From JANNSO01 sp964485395 (GTDB lineage: Bacteria; Spirochaetota; Spirochaetia; Treponematales; UBA12059), in NCBI GenBank assembly GCA_964485395.1, contig CAZAJF010000014.1:25879-89878 (forward strand): DNA of 64,000 nt. The letters run 5' to 3'. Below are positions 39,922 through 47,959 of the stretch, in pieces; the first letter of the stretch is position 1; the number at the start of each line of letters is the position of its first letter. The notes below the pieces were generated by a model. That model searched no databases, was not told the DNA's origin, and saw only the letters and a program-made list of their open reading frames with translations. Position numbers and translations under genes: made by a program.

Positions 39922-41213
39922 TCCCGGTCTAGGCCGGGAGGCAGGATACGTTCCATGTCGATAAGCTGTTCCGCGAGTTTTCTGACGTTTTCCCGCAGTT
40001 TAAAGATACAATCGGTGATGACGGCGTTTCCTTTTGCCACGTCTTCGGCAAACGCCTTGCAACTGGGCGCACCGCACGAGCCGCAGTCCAGCCCCGGCAA
40101 GGTGGTGGCGATCAGTTCCATTTCTTCCATCAGGATCATTGCCTTGAGCATGTCGGGATGCAGCCGCAAGGCTTCCCGCGCTTCCACGCTTTCTTCCCAC
40201 ACAAGTTTGATTCCGCTGACATCGGCAGGCATGTCACGCTTGGTCCGGTGCGCTATGCGCCGCTCGCGGACACGTATCCTGCCCCTGGCTATATAGGGAT
40301 TCTCCACGGTAAGCGGGCCGCCCACGCAACCGGCGGGGCATGAAAGAGCCTCGATAAACGCCACGTTCGTAAGTTTCCCGTTCTCCAGAGCTTCGAAAAC
40401 TCCAATTACATCGTTGATTCCGCTGACGCTGATGCCTCGCGAGTTTCCAACCGCGTCGCTTTCGCCGTCTATATGCGCCCAGCCCACGCCCCTGCCCGAG
40501 GCGTGCGCCAGCGGCAGTTCTTCCACCGAAGGCAGGATATTCCGTAGCGGAAGATAAATATCCTTGATGCCGATAACGCCATCCACGGCGGAAGTCCGCA
40601 AGCCCTGCGGATACCGCGATACCGTAACCTTGCCGGCGCACGGCGAGATGAAAAACACACCGACATCGGTCCGGCCCGGATACAGATACTCCTTGACCAT
40701 GCGTGCCGCGACCTCCATGGGCGAGAGCACGGGTACCAGCCGGTCAAGGAGGCTGGGAAAGCGCACTTGTATCAATTTGACGACAGCCGGACAGGCGGAG
40801 GAAATATGGGGCCCGGAAATCTTGGAGTTTGCGATGCACATGGCAGTGGCGTCGGCAACCAGCTCGGCGGCCCAGGCTACTTCAAGGACACGGTCGAAGC
40901 CCAGGGTAAGGAGACCGGACAGTATTCGGTCTATCGTGTATTTTTCATCGAACTGGCCGTAGAGAGTCGGAGCGGGAATGGCCACGCGGACCGCAAAGCG
41001 CTCTAGGGCGGAAAGCGGGTCCGAGATCGGTTTCTTGGCGTTCTGCTTGCAGACGCGGATGCATTCCCCGCAATCGATGCAGCGCTCGTCCATGATGAGC
41101 GCGCGGCCTTTCCTGACGCGGATGGCTTCTGTCGGGCAGTAGCGCACGCAGGTCGTGCAGCCGATGCATTTTGAGGAATCGAGCGTTACGGAATGGCTTG
41201 CCTTGGAGTTCAT
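39918..41213 (-). CDS. [FeFe] hydrogenase-like protein, group D/sensory type
   Basis: The 431-residue protein begins with two [4Fe-4S] motifs (CIGCTTCVRYCP, CIDCGECIRVCK) followed by an H-cluster-type domain. The three loops are present but altered: SSACPAVVKLI instead of TSCCPxW, SPCAGKVTVSR instead of MPCxxKKxE, and LSCPAGCVGGPL instead of MACxxGCxxGGG. Cysteines that could bind the cubane remain; residues for fast proton transfer are lost. A C-terminal Fe-S module LDCGSCGAPSCKAFAEDV follows. It thus resembles the uncharacterised group D or sensory hydrogenases. It is translationally coupled to a GHKL ATPase (4-nt overlap), downstream of a DRTGG gene. Confidence 0.85.
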   Translation of the reverse strand: MNSKASHSVTLDSSKCIGCTTCVRYCPTEAIRVRKGRALIMDERCIDCGECIRVCKQNAKKPISDPLSALERFAVRVAIPAPTLYGQFDEKYTIDRILSGLLTLGFDRVLEVAWAAELVADATAMCIANSKISGPHISSACPAVVKLIQVRFPSLLDRLVPVLSPMEVAARMVKEYLYPGRTDVGVFFISPCAGKVTVSRYPQGLRTSAVDGVIGIKDIYLPLRNILPSVEELPLAHASGRGVGWAHIDGESDAVGNSRGISVSGINDVIGVFEALENGKLTNVAFIEALSCPAGCVGGPLTVENPYIARGRIRVRERRIAHRTKRDMPADVSGIKLVWEESVEAREALRLHPDMLKAMILMEEMELIATTLPGLDCGSCGAPSCKAFAEDVAKGNAVITDCIFKLRENVRKLAEQLIDMERILPPGLDRD

Positions 41214-41626
41214 GGATTCAACTTGATTAAAAACTTCACGGTGGTGCCTTTGCCTACCACCGACTCGATGGTAAGCTCGTCGGAATTCCGCTTCATGTTG
41301 GGTAAGCCGAGGCCTGCGCCGAAACCCATTTCGCGCGCGTGCTGGGGTGCGGTGGAATAGCCTTCTCTCATGGCCAGCTCAAGATCGGGGATGCCCGGAC
41401 CGGTATCCTCCATGATGACAAGAATGCAATCGGGGCTTATTTCAACGAGCGCGATGCCGCCGTTTGCATGGATAACCATGTTTATCTCGGCTTCGTACAT
41501 TGCCACGGCGGTTCTCTTGATGACGGCAGGATCGATACCCAAGCGCCCGAGCGCTTTCTTTACCTCGGTGCTTGCACGACCCGCAAGCGACAAGTCGTCG
41601 CCCGGAACCTCATAGCGAAGCTTCAT
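41210..41626 (-). CDS. SpoIIAB/RsbW-like anti-sigma-type ATPase
   Basis: The 138-residue GHKL protein has VAMYEAEINMVIHANGG (N box), MEDTGPGIPD (G1) and GFGAGLGLPNMKR (G2). The length and lack of other domains match serine kinases of the anti-sigma group. There is no ribosome binding site and it begins 9 nt after the DRTGG gene stop, so it is probably coupled. It may phosphorylate a partner or sense nucleotide state for the neighbouring hydrogenase-like protein. Confidence 0.85.
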   Translation of the reverse strand: MKLRYEVPGDDLSLAGRASTEVKKALGRLGIDPAVIKRTAVAMYEAEINMVIHANGGIALVEISPDCILVIMEDTGPGIPDLELAMREGYSTAPQHAREMGFGAGLGLPNMKRNSDELTIESVVGKGTTVKFLIKLNP

Positions 41627-41635
41627 GCAGGGGGA

Positions 41636-41995
41636 TCAGTTCGCGGCCCGCATGCTGCCCAAGCGGAGACCGGCTTCGTATAATCGGCCGCAAGCCAGAA
41701 ACATGCTGTATTTCGTGTGGATCAGCACCATCCCGTTGGATCGAGCCTCTTCTATCATGTCTTTAGACGGCGACTTGCCCCGGACGAACACAACGACCTT
41801 GATATCCATGAGGTCGGCCGTGCGGATAACCTGCGGATTGACGAGCCCGGTAAGAAGAACAACCTTATCCTTGACGAAAGCCATGACATCGCTCATGAGA
41901 TCGGCCCCACATGCAGCTTGGACATCCAAGTCCAGCTGATCCTCACCGCTTACCAACACGCCCTCAAGCGTCGCTACAATTTCACGAACCTTCAT
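41636..41995 (-). CDS. DRTGG-domain protein
   Basis: The 119-residue protein has VREIVATLEGVLVSGEDQLD, GADLMSDVMAFVKDKVVLLT, GLVNPQVIRTADLMDIKVVV and FVRGKSPSKDM, matching stand-alone DRTGG domains. In pyrophosphatases this domain binds regulatory adenine (di)nucleotides between CBS domains. Stand-alone versions occur beside GHKL ATPases and group D hydrogenases in anaerobes, as here. AGGAG lies 5 nt before the ATG. Confidence 0.82.
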   Translation of the reverse strand: MKVREIVATLEGVLVSGEDQLDLDVQAACGADLMSDVMAFVKDKVVLLTGLVNPQVIRTADLMDIKVVVFVRGKSPSKDMIEEARSNGMVLIHTKYSMFLACGRLYEAGLRLGSMRAAN

Positions 41996-42084
41996 CTAGA
42001 CTCCTGTCGCAAAAGTGTAGCATGACGGAGTCTGATCGGCAATATAGGCCGTTAAGGGAGAAGCAGCCGAGCTCGTTTAAAATT

Positions 42085-44361
42085 TCAGGTGGATTCCGGG
42101 GTTTCCAGCGGCAAATAAACTCTTACGCAGGTGCCGCTGCCCTTTCTTGAACTGATGCGCATGAATCCGCCGTGGCGCTTTACGGCGCTGTAACATACCG
42201 ACATACCCAAGCCCGTTCCGACACCGTAGGGCTTGGTCGTAAAAAACGGGTCGAACACCTTGGCCAGGGTCGCTTCGTCCATGCCTACGCCAGTATCTTC
42301 TATTTCAATGCAGGCATATCGGGCTCCCGGTTTCGCATCGGCTGCCCTGTCGTAAATATCCGCTATATATTCGCTAATGCGCACGGTAATGGTTCCGCCC
42401 TTGGGCTCTGCCTGAGGGCGCATGACCGTAACGGCGTGTCCGGCATTCCCGATCATGTTGACGAAGGCTTGTTCCAACTCCACGCGGTCGCCGTATACGA
42501 TGGTTCCGGTATCCGTGCTCTCGTCGAAATTCAATATGACATTCGCGTCGAGCGACGCGCGCGCTATGTCGCCGGCGGAGCGCAGCGCGTCCCTGAGCGG
42601 AACGGGCAGCCGCTCCTTGGATTTTGGCCTGGACAGGAGGTGCAGCCGCTTGATGAGGTCCGCCCCGCGTCTGGCTCCCAATTCTATGGTCTTCATGATT
42701 TCCAGTAAATCTTCATCATCGGGTCGCTTGCCGGTTTTAAGGTCGAAAAGCAGCATGTCCGAACTTCCGAGCACGGAGTTGATTATGTTGCCGAAATCGT
42801 GCGCAAGACCGCCAGCCATTCCTGCCATGGATTCGAACATGCGCTTCTGCCTTTCCAGCTCTTCGGTACGGACCATGTCGGACATGTCCATGAATACGAT
42901 GAGGCAGCTCGTCTCGTTCCCGGAGGCCAGCGGAAGGAAGCGGACGCGAAAAAGGCTGCCGGCCGAGGAAGGCAGCTGTTCCTTGTAAAAATCCAGGCCG
43001 CTCTGGCTGTCCGCCACAGATTTTATGATGGCTTTATAGCCGGTCATGGAGGGAACGCATTCGTACAGGTTACCCCCCGCCGATACTTTGGCCCCGCCGG
43101 CGAAGCCCTCGACAAAAGGTTTGTTGGCAAGATGGATCTGCCCCAAGGGCGACACGACGACGAGAGCCTCGGGGAGAGCGTCCAGGACGGTACCCAGGTA
43201 GCCGTCCAGCTTGCCTATCGTATATTCGCGTTTCTGTATCTCCCGTACCACGCCCAGCAATTTTCCGGACAGGTCGGCAAGCTCGTCACGGCCTTCCAAG
43301 GGGCGGATATCGTCGAAGTTTCCAGCCGCGATGGAATCCAGCGATAGTGAGAGAACCCGTATCCTGCGCACGACGTGATTTTGCGCAAGCAGGGAAACCA
43401 CCGAGATGATCGCCAGGAAAAACAGCATCGACAACGCGAGGTACACAATGCCGGTCCGGTATACTTGCTGAAACGCCTGGGAAAACGGCACGGTCATGAT
43501 TAAAATATAATCATCCGCGATAGAACGCGAAAAAACGAGGTGATTCTCGCCGTGCAGGGGCGCATCGGTGAATACAGCCCCGCTTTTCTTCGTTTCAGCT
43601 ATGATGCCCGAGAGGGCCTTCGCGTTTTCCCCTACGGAGCCCAACTTGGAATAGAGTATCTCCCCGGTCTCGCGGAAGGCGAGCAGGGTATCGGTCTCTT
43701 TCGTATACGATATGCTGTTGAGAAAACCGTACAGTGATTGCAAATCTATTTCTACCGTGGCGACGCCGAGGTTTTTACCGTTCGCCCTTATAGGAAACGC
43801 ATAGGTGATGATCTGCCTGTTTCCACTGTTTTCCTGGTTTAAAAAGGCCATTGGCTTTCCATCCGCACCGGCGGAATCCATCGTTTCGGAGACCCAGGGG
43901 GTATCCTTGCGTTCCCAGGACTCGATGCCGTCAAAGCGGTCGAGGTAGATGCTTTTATCGCTTCGGGTAATCGCGTGCAAGGAGAAACGCCTTTTCGCGG
44001 CCGAAAAATCAAGATACAGCCCGGCGCCGACGGTAAAATCAAGCGTGCCGGCATAGGAAAGAAGCAAATCCTCAAGGGCGGCCGCCGTTGAATCGACGGA
44101 ATCCGCTGCTTGGTTCTTGATGAATAAAGATGTCGTTCCGGCAAGCAGCCGCACGCCGGACTGAACTTCGCGCGTGCGAATTTCCAAACGATCGGCCCAG
44201 GCGCTGAATATAGAGTAGGCATTTGCCCGAGAGACCGTGGCGGACTTAGCGCCAATTCCGGATAGCAGCAATAATGCCCCAAGAGAGAAAAATACCAGAA
44301 TAACGATACTCGGGAAAAGCACGAACGTGGCTCGAATGCTTTTCCCGCCCGGGAATTTCAT
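42085..44361 (-). CDS. Sensor histidine kinase with dCache, HAMP and PAS domains
   Basis: The 758-residue kinase has a first membrane span (12-35), an extracytoplasmic dCache-like domain (to about 295) with GVATVEIDLQSLYGFLNS, a second span, HAMP (LSLSLDSIAAGNFDDIRPLE) and PAS. The catalytic core has LAHDFGNIINSVLGSSDML (phospho-His; HDFGN rather than HDFNN), NMIGNAGHAV, IEDTGVGMDE and VFDPFFTTKPYGVGTGLGMS. The fold is NtrB-like. No response regulator is next to it. Its ATG overlaps the OsmC gene stop (ATGA). Confidence 0.93.
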   Translation of the reverse strand: MKFPGGKSIRATFVLFPSIVILVFFSLGALLLLSGIGAKSATVSRANAYSIFSAWADRLEIRTREVQSGVRLLAGTTSLFIKNQAADSVDSTAAALEDLLLSYAGTLDFTVGAGLYLDFSAAKRRFSLHAITRSDKSIYLDRFDGIESWERKDTPWVSETMDSAGADGKPMAFLNQENSGNRQIITYAFPIRANGKNLGVATVEIDLQSLYGFLNSISYTKETDTLLAFRETGEILYSKLGSVGENAKALSGIIAETKKSGAVFTDAPLHGENHLVFSRSIADDYILIMTVPFSQAFQQVYRTGIVYLALSMLFFLAIISVVSLLAQNHVVRRIRVLSLSLDSIAAGNFDDIRPLEGRDELADLSGKLLGVVREIQKREYTIGKLDGYLGTVLDALPEALVVVSPLGQIHLANKPFVEGFAGGAKVSAGGNLYECVPSMTGYKAIIKSVADSQSGLDFYKEQLPSSAGSLFRVRFLPLASGNETSCLIVFMDMSDMVRTEELERQKRMFESMAGMAGGLAHDFGNIINSVLGSSDMLLFDLKTGKRPDDEDLLEIMKTIELGARRGADLIKRLHLLSRPKSKERLPVPLRDALRSAGDIARASLDANVILNFDESTDTGTIVYGDRVELEQAFVNMIGNAGHAVTVMRPQAEPKGGTITVRISEYIADIYDRAADAKPGARYACIEIEDTGVGMDEATLAKVFDPFFTTKPYGVGTGLGMSVCYSAVKRHGGFMRISSRKGSGTCVRVYLPLETPEST

Positions 44362-44768
44362 CTTTCAGCCCGCTGGTAGGTTTCGACGATCTCCACCTGA
44401 TCCCCCAAAGTAAGGCGGACGGGACAGGTGCGGCCTGCAGCTTCGATTTTTTTTAAATCAAGATCGCTGACGGCTCCGTGAATGAAAAAAGAAACGGTAA
44501 TTCGCTCGATGCGGCGGGGAGCTGCCGTCATTTCCTTTTTAAGCGTAAAAGAGATGCTTTCCACCGGGATTCCTTTCGCGGCGGCGAACATGTTCATGAT
44601 AAGGGATCCGCAGGCCCCCAGCGAAACCGCGCATAGATCGGTGGGAGAAAAACTGCTGCCGTCGCCTCCGTTGTCCTTGGGCGCGGTAACGGAAAATTTC
44701 ATCCCGGATTCATGTTCTATCTCAAGTGAAGTAGGCCCGGTTGTCCGGCCTCTCATCGTTACAGCCAT
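44358..44768 (-). CDS. OsmC/YhfA-family protein
   Basis: The 136-residue protein starts at 44768 with GGGGGA upstream; a longer frame to 44879 encodes an unlikely hydrophobic lead. FSPTDLCAVSLGACGSLIM and the second Cys in GRTCPVRLTL match the OsmC fold, whose two cysteines reduce organic hydroperoxides. Some family members lack that activity. It precedes the sensor kinase and overlaps it by 4 nt, tying a redox protein to that kinase. Confidence 0.88.
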   Translation of the reverse strand: MAVTMRGRTTGPTSLEIEHESGMKFSVTAPKDNGGDGSSFSPTDLCAVSLGACGSLIMNMFAAAKGIPVESISFTLKKEMTAAPRRIERITVSFFIHGAVSDLDLKKIEAAGRTCPVRLTLGDQVEIVETYQRAER

Positions 44769-44940
44769 TGCAGTCCCCCATTGGTAGAATATCGGCATAA
44801 TCAAGGAATTTAAGGTAACAAGTCCAAAAAAAACCTCAAAAAGTAAAAAATCAAGCAGGAGTGCTTTAAAAAACCGCATTCCGGCATTGCTTCTTATGCC
44901 GATACTGTACGTATATTATAGATGATACCCGGAGGTTTCC

Positions 44941-45300
44941 ATGCTTTCAAGATTGAGCGCGGAACAGTGCACGGCCGCCATAGAACAAGGTAATTTCCCC
45001 GGGACTATCACGGGTTCCAAAGACAAAGTGATAATCGTTTTAACCCAGAGCTGGTGTCCCCAATGGACCATGATGCAGTCCTGGCTGCAACGTGCTTCCG
45101 AGGAAGCCGGCGCCGACGTCTATTTTACGGAATACGACCGGGAAACTTTTTTCGACGAATTCATGCGTTTTAAGGAAGACACCTTCGGCAACAGATCGAT
45201 TCCCTACGTCCGCTATTATCGCGACGGCAAACTCGCAGCAGAAAGCAACTACGTATCCAAGGATGTTTTCGTAAAAAACGCCACCCGCAATCCGGTTTAA
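44941..45300 (+). CDS. Thioredoxin-like protein with a single active-site cysteine
   Basis: The 119-residue protein has the thioredoxin strand IIVLTQSWCPQW; the second Cys of WCxxC is Trp. The cis-proline segment RSIPYVRYYRDGKLAAESN is intact. Without the resolving Cys it cannot act as a normal disulphide reductase and may be a monothiol or binding protein. GGAGG precedes the ATG. It is divergent from the OsmC gene. Confidence 0.78.
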   Translation: MLSRLSAEQCTAAIEQGNFPGTITGSKDKVIIVLTQSWCPQWTMMQSWLQRASEEAGADVYFTEYDRETFFDEFMRFKEDTFGNRSIPYVRYYRDGKLAAESNYVSKDVFVKNATRNPV

Positions 45301-45345
45301 GCCGCCCCTGGTGTACCATAATTTTTAGAAAGCATAAAAAATTTT

Positions 45346-45498
45346 GCACGGAGGCACGGAGAAACACGGAGAAGATTACTAAAGTCAAATAAGAAAACAA
45401 ACGGAAAAATTAAGCCCAATACAGGAAAAATCATAGAAATATCGATTTTCCCCCAATTGCTTTCATTTTCTTTCTCCGTGCCCTCCGCGACTCCGTGC
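45346..45498. repeat. Inverted-repeat element with CACGGAG motifs
   Basis: The left arm (45346-45373) holds three CACGGAG copies; the right arm (45471-45498) holds the complementary CTCCGTG/CCTCCG copies. About 100 nt of AT-rich sequence lie between. The element fills the space between two convergent genes, so it could be a MITE/REP-like insertion or a terminator-like structure. Copies elsewhere in the window were not seen. Confidence 0.5.
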
Positions 45499-45544
45499 TT
45501 GGCATTTTGTATACTATCTTATTCCGCTTGTCTTATTCGGATGC

Positions 45545-47200
45545 CTAGTCCGTTCTGGCTTTTTCGGTCAGCTCGATGAGCACGGGAACCAGCTGCTTCT
45601 TTCGCGACAGTACGTCCTTGAGCTCGAAAATACGCTCGCCTACGCGCGGGTATCGCAGATGATGCACCAGTTCCCTGTCGCCCTCCACGAACAGGATGCT
45701 GGACAGCGCGGTGATGTCGGTAACCATGAGGGCGCTGAAATAATGGCCGCCGCTTGAGCGTATGAGTTCCAGCTCCTTCTGTACCTCGGCGCTGCGCTCC
45801 AGGATCTCGTCGGGCGTGTTTACCTCCACCTGGCTTACCGTGAAGCTTACCCCCGCCACCGAATATTCCTTCTTGTCCAGACGCACGATCTCGGGTACCG
45901 GTTTCTTGCCCACAAGGCTGGCTGAGCTCATGATGTCGCGCCCCAGCTCGTCGATCTCGAGGTCGGTGATGTTGGACAGGTATTCGGCCATGTCCATGTC
46001 TACGTCCGTGGTGGTGGCCGACTTGAGGATGAGCGTGTCCGACAGGATGCCGGCCAGGAGGAGCGAGGCTATGGCCTTGGGCAGCGGAACCTTGGCTTCG
46101 CGGTACATCTCGGTGATGATGGTACTGGTGGAGCCCACCACGCGATTGATGAACATTATAGGATAGCGCGTACTGAACGCGCCGAGGCGGTGATGGTCTA
46201 TGACTTCCAGGATGCGGTAATTCTCCGCGCCTTCCACCGCCTGGCTGAGCTCGTTGTGGTCCACGAGGATCAGGGAGACATTTGGCTCGCGCATCAGGTC
46301 GCCTTCGGTAAACAGGCCGATGATGCGCTGCTCGTCGTCGATGACGGGCACGGAGCGGCTGGGAGAGGACGCGATGGCCTCGCGCGCGCGCCGCAGCGGC
46401 TCATGCCGAGAGATGACGCGGATGGATTCGTCGCCCATCGTCTCCACCGGGGTGGAATAGATTACCAGCAGCGATGTGCTGGAGGTGTCATAGGGCGACA
46501 CGAGCACCGATACGCCGTTTTTCTCGGCGAGCTCCTTGAGCTGGCGGTCCAGCAGCGAGCCGTTGGTTATTATGAGGGCGCGAACCTTGGACTCGATCGC
46601 GAAGCGCTGAACGTCGATGCGGTCGCCCACGATGACGATGACGTTGGGTTTGTCCTCTGCCTCAAGATGCTTTTTAAAACTGTCCAACTCCAGCGCCGCA
46701 ACCAGCATCCGGGCCTTGAACTGTTCCTCAGGGTTGAATATGCAGACGGGCTGGGCTTTGATGGTGGCCAAAAGCCGACCGACGCTCGTGGGGATGATCG
46801 CCTTCTTGTGGGGATTTATCTTTTTGAGGATATTCTGGGCGAACGAGCTGTAATGCAGCATGGCGCGATAGCGTCCGTCGCCGTCCACGATGGGAAGGGC
46901 CTTCTGGCTGCCCGAGTTCATGAGCGAAAGCGCGTCCCACAGCGGCGTGCCGCGATCCACGACCACGGGCGGGGTGCCCAGGAAATATTCCACCTTGGGC
47001 ACGAGATCGGGAAGAAAGACGGGAAACGGTATCTCAAAGCGCTCGAACACGTATTCGGCCTGAGGATTCATCTTGCCTGCGCGCGCTGCGATGCATTGCT
47101 TGAAGCCCAGCTCGCGCTTCAGGTGCGCATAGGCGGTGGCCGCCACCACGGAATCCGTATCGGGGTTCTTGTGCCCCAGAACGTATATGATATCATTCAT
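45545..47200 (-). CDS. ppaC: Family II (Mn-dependent) inorganic pyrophosphatase with CBS/DRTGG insert
   Basis: The 551-residue protein starts at 47200 (GGAG 7 nt upstream). The DHH-type motifs are GHKNPDTDS near the N-terminus, VDHNELSQA and VIDHHRLG, with a DHHA2 domain after residue 430. Between the first two motifs lie CBS (GTPPVVVDRGTPLWDAL), a DRTGG-type domain (about 180-300) and a second CBS (SPSRSVPVIDDEQRIIGLF). Such CBS-PPases split PPi and are inhibited or activated by adenine nucleotides. This links it in principle to the PPi-type PFK signature at 29519. Confidence 0.93.
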   Translation of the reverse strand: MNDIIYVLGHKNPDTDSVVAATAYAHLKRELGFKQCIAARAGKMNPQAEYVFERFEIPFPVFLPDLVPKVEYFLGTPPVVVDRGTPLWDALSLMNSGSQKALPIVDGDGRYRAMLHYSSFAQNILKKINPHKKAIIPTSVGRLLATIKAQPVCIFNPEEQFKARMLVAALELDSFKKHLEAEDKPNVIVIVGDRIDVQRFAIESKVRALIITNGSLLDRQLKELAEKNGVSVLVSPYDTSSTSLLVIYSTPVETMGDESIRVISRHEPLRRAREAIASSPSRSVPVIDDEQRIIGLFTEGDLMREPNVSLILVDHNELSQAVEGAENYRILEVIDHHRLGAFSTRYPIMFINRVVGSTSTIITEMYREAKVPLPKAIASLLLAGILSDTLILKSATTTDVDMDMAEYLSNITDLEIDELGRDIMSSASLVGKKPVPEIVRLDKKEYSVAGVSFTVSQVEVNTPDEILERSAEVQKELELIRSSGGHYFSALMVTDITALSSILFVEGDRELVHHLRYPRVGERIFELKDVLSRKKQLVPVLIELTEKARTD

Positions 47201-47350
47201 CGGAATACTCCATGTCTGGCTTGCCGCTAGGCTGCCTTTGTCGCCGTACGGGCTTTGCAATCGGAACGGCGTATTGTACTATCGGATGATAGGCGCGTCA
47301 AACCCGCTTTGTCGCTAAAATTCCGCATATCATGCATTTAGAAGGGTTAA

Positions 47351-47929
47351 ATGATACGACTCTATGTTTTTTTAGGAAATCATGGGCGCGAATATCGGGG
47401 AAACAGGCACAATGTCGCCTGGCAGTTCCTCGAGTCGCTGAGTTTTTTCGCAAGCTTGAGCTGGAAGCGCGGTTTCAAGGGCAGCTGGGCGGACAAGGAA
47501 ACCGATCAAGGCAAGATCTGGCTCCTGGTACCCGAAACCCTCATGAACCTTTCGGGCGACAGCGCGGCCGAGCTCGCCCGCTTCTATAAGATAGAACCCG
47601 CCGAGATCCTGGTAATCCACGACGACCTGGAACTGGGATTCGGCTTCTTCGGCTTCAAGAACGGCGGCGGCCTGGGCGGCCACAACGGCCTCCGCTCCAT
47701 GAAAGAGCGCTTCGGCACCGCGGACTACATGCGCCTGCGCTTCGGAATCGGCAGACCCAAGCATGACGACATCGCGGGATACGTTTTATCGGACTTCTCC
47801 CGCGACGAGCGCGAAAAGCTGGACTGCTCCATCTTTCCGCGCGCGTCCACCGCCCTTGAAATCTGCATCAAGGACGGGTTCGGTGCCGCCTTCGCGAAAT
47901 ATCAAAAATATAACGCGCTTGCCGACTAG
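47351..47929 (+). CDS. pth: Peptidyl-tRNA hydrolase
   Basis: The 192-residue enzyme frees tRNA from dropped peptidyl-tRNA. Motifs are FLGNHGREYRGNRHNVAW (catalytic H20), LVPETLMNLSG, VIHDDLELGFG and NGGGLGGHNGLRS. The usual GNPG is GNHG and TRHN is NRHN, small changes that leave the catalytic His and Asn. GAAGGG lies about 4 nt before the ATG. Confidence 0.94.
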   Translation: MIRLYVFLGNHGREYRGNRHNVAWQFLESLSFFASLSWKRGFKGSWADKETDQGKIWLLVPETLMNLSGDSAAELARFYKIEPAEILVIHDDLELGFGFFGFKNGGGLGGHNGLRSMKERFGTADYMRLRFGIGRPKHDDIAGYVLSDFSRDEREKLDCSIFPRASTALEICIKDGFGAAFAKYQKYNALAD

Positions 47930-47959
47930 GCGGCGAGGCCGTACGGGTACGCGGATACT

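Noticed and set aside
46190..47230. Minus/plus overlapping 346-codon frame opposite the pyrophosphatase
   Set aside because: Composition is that of an antisense shadow; the pyrophosphatase motifs are unambiguous.
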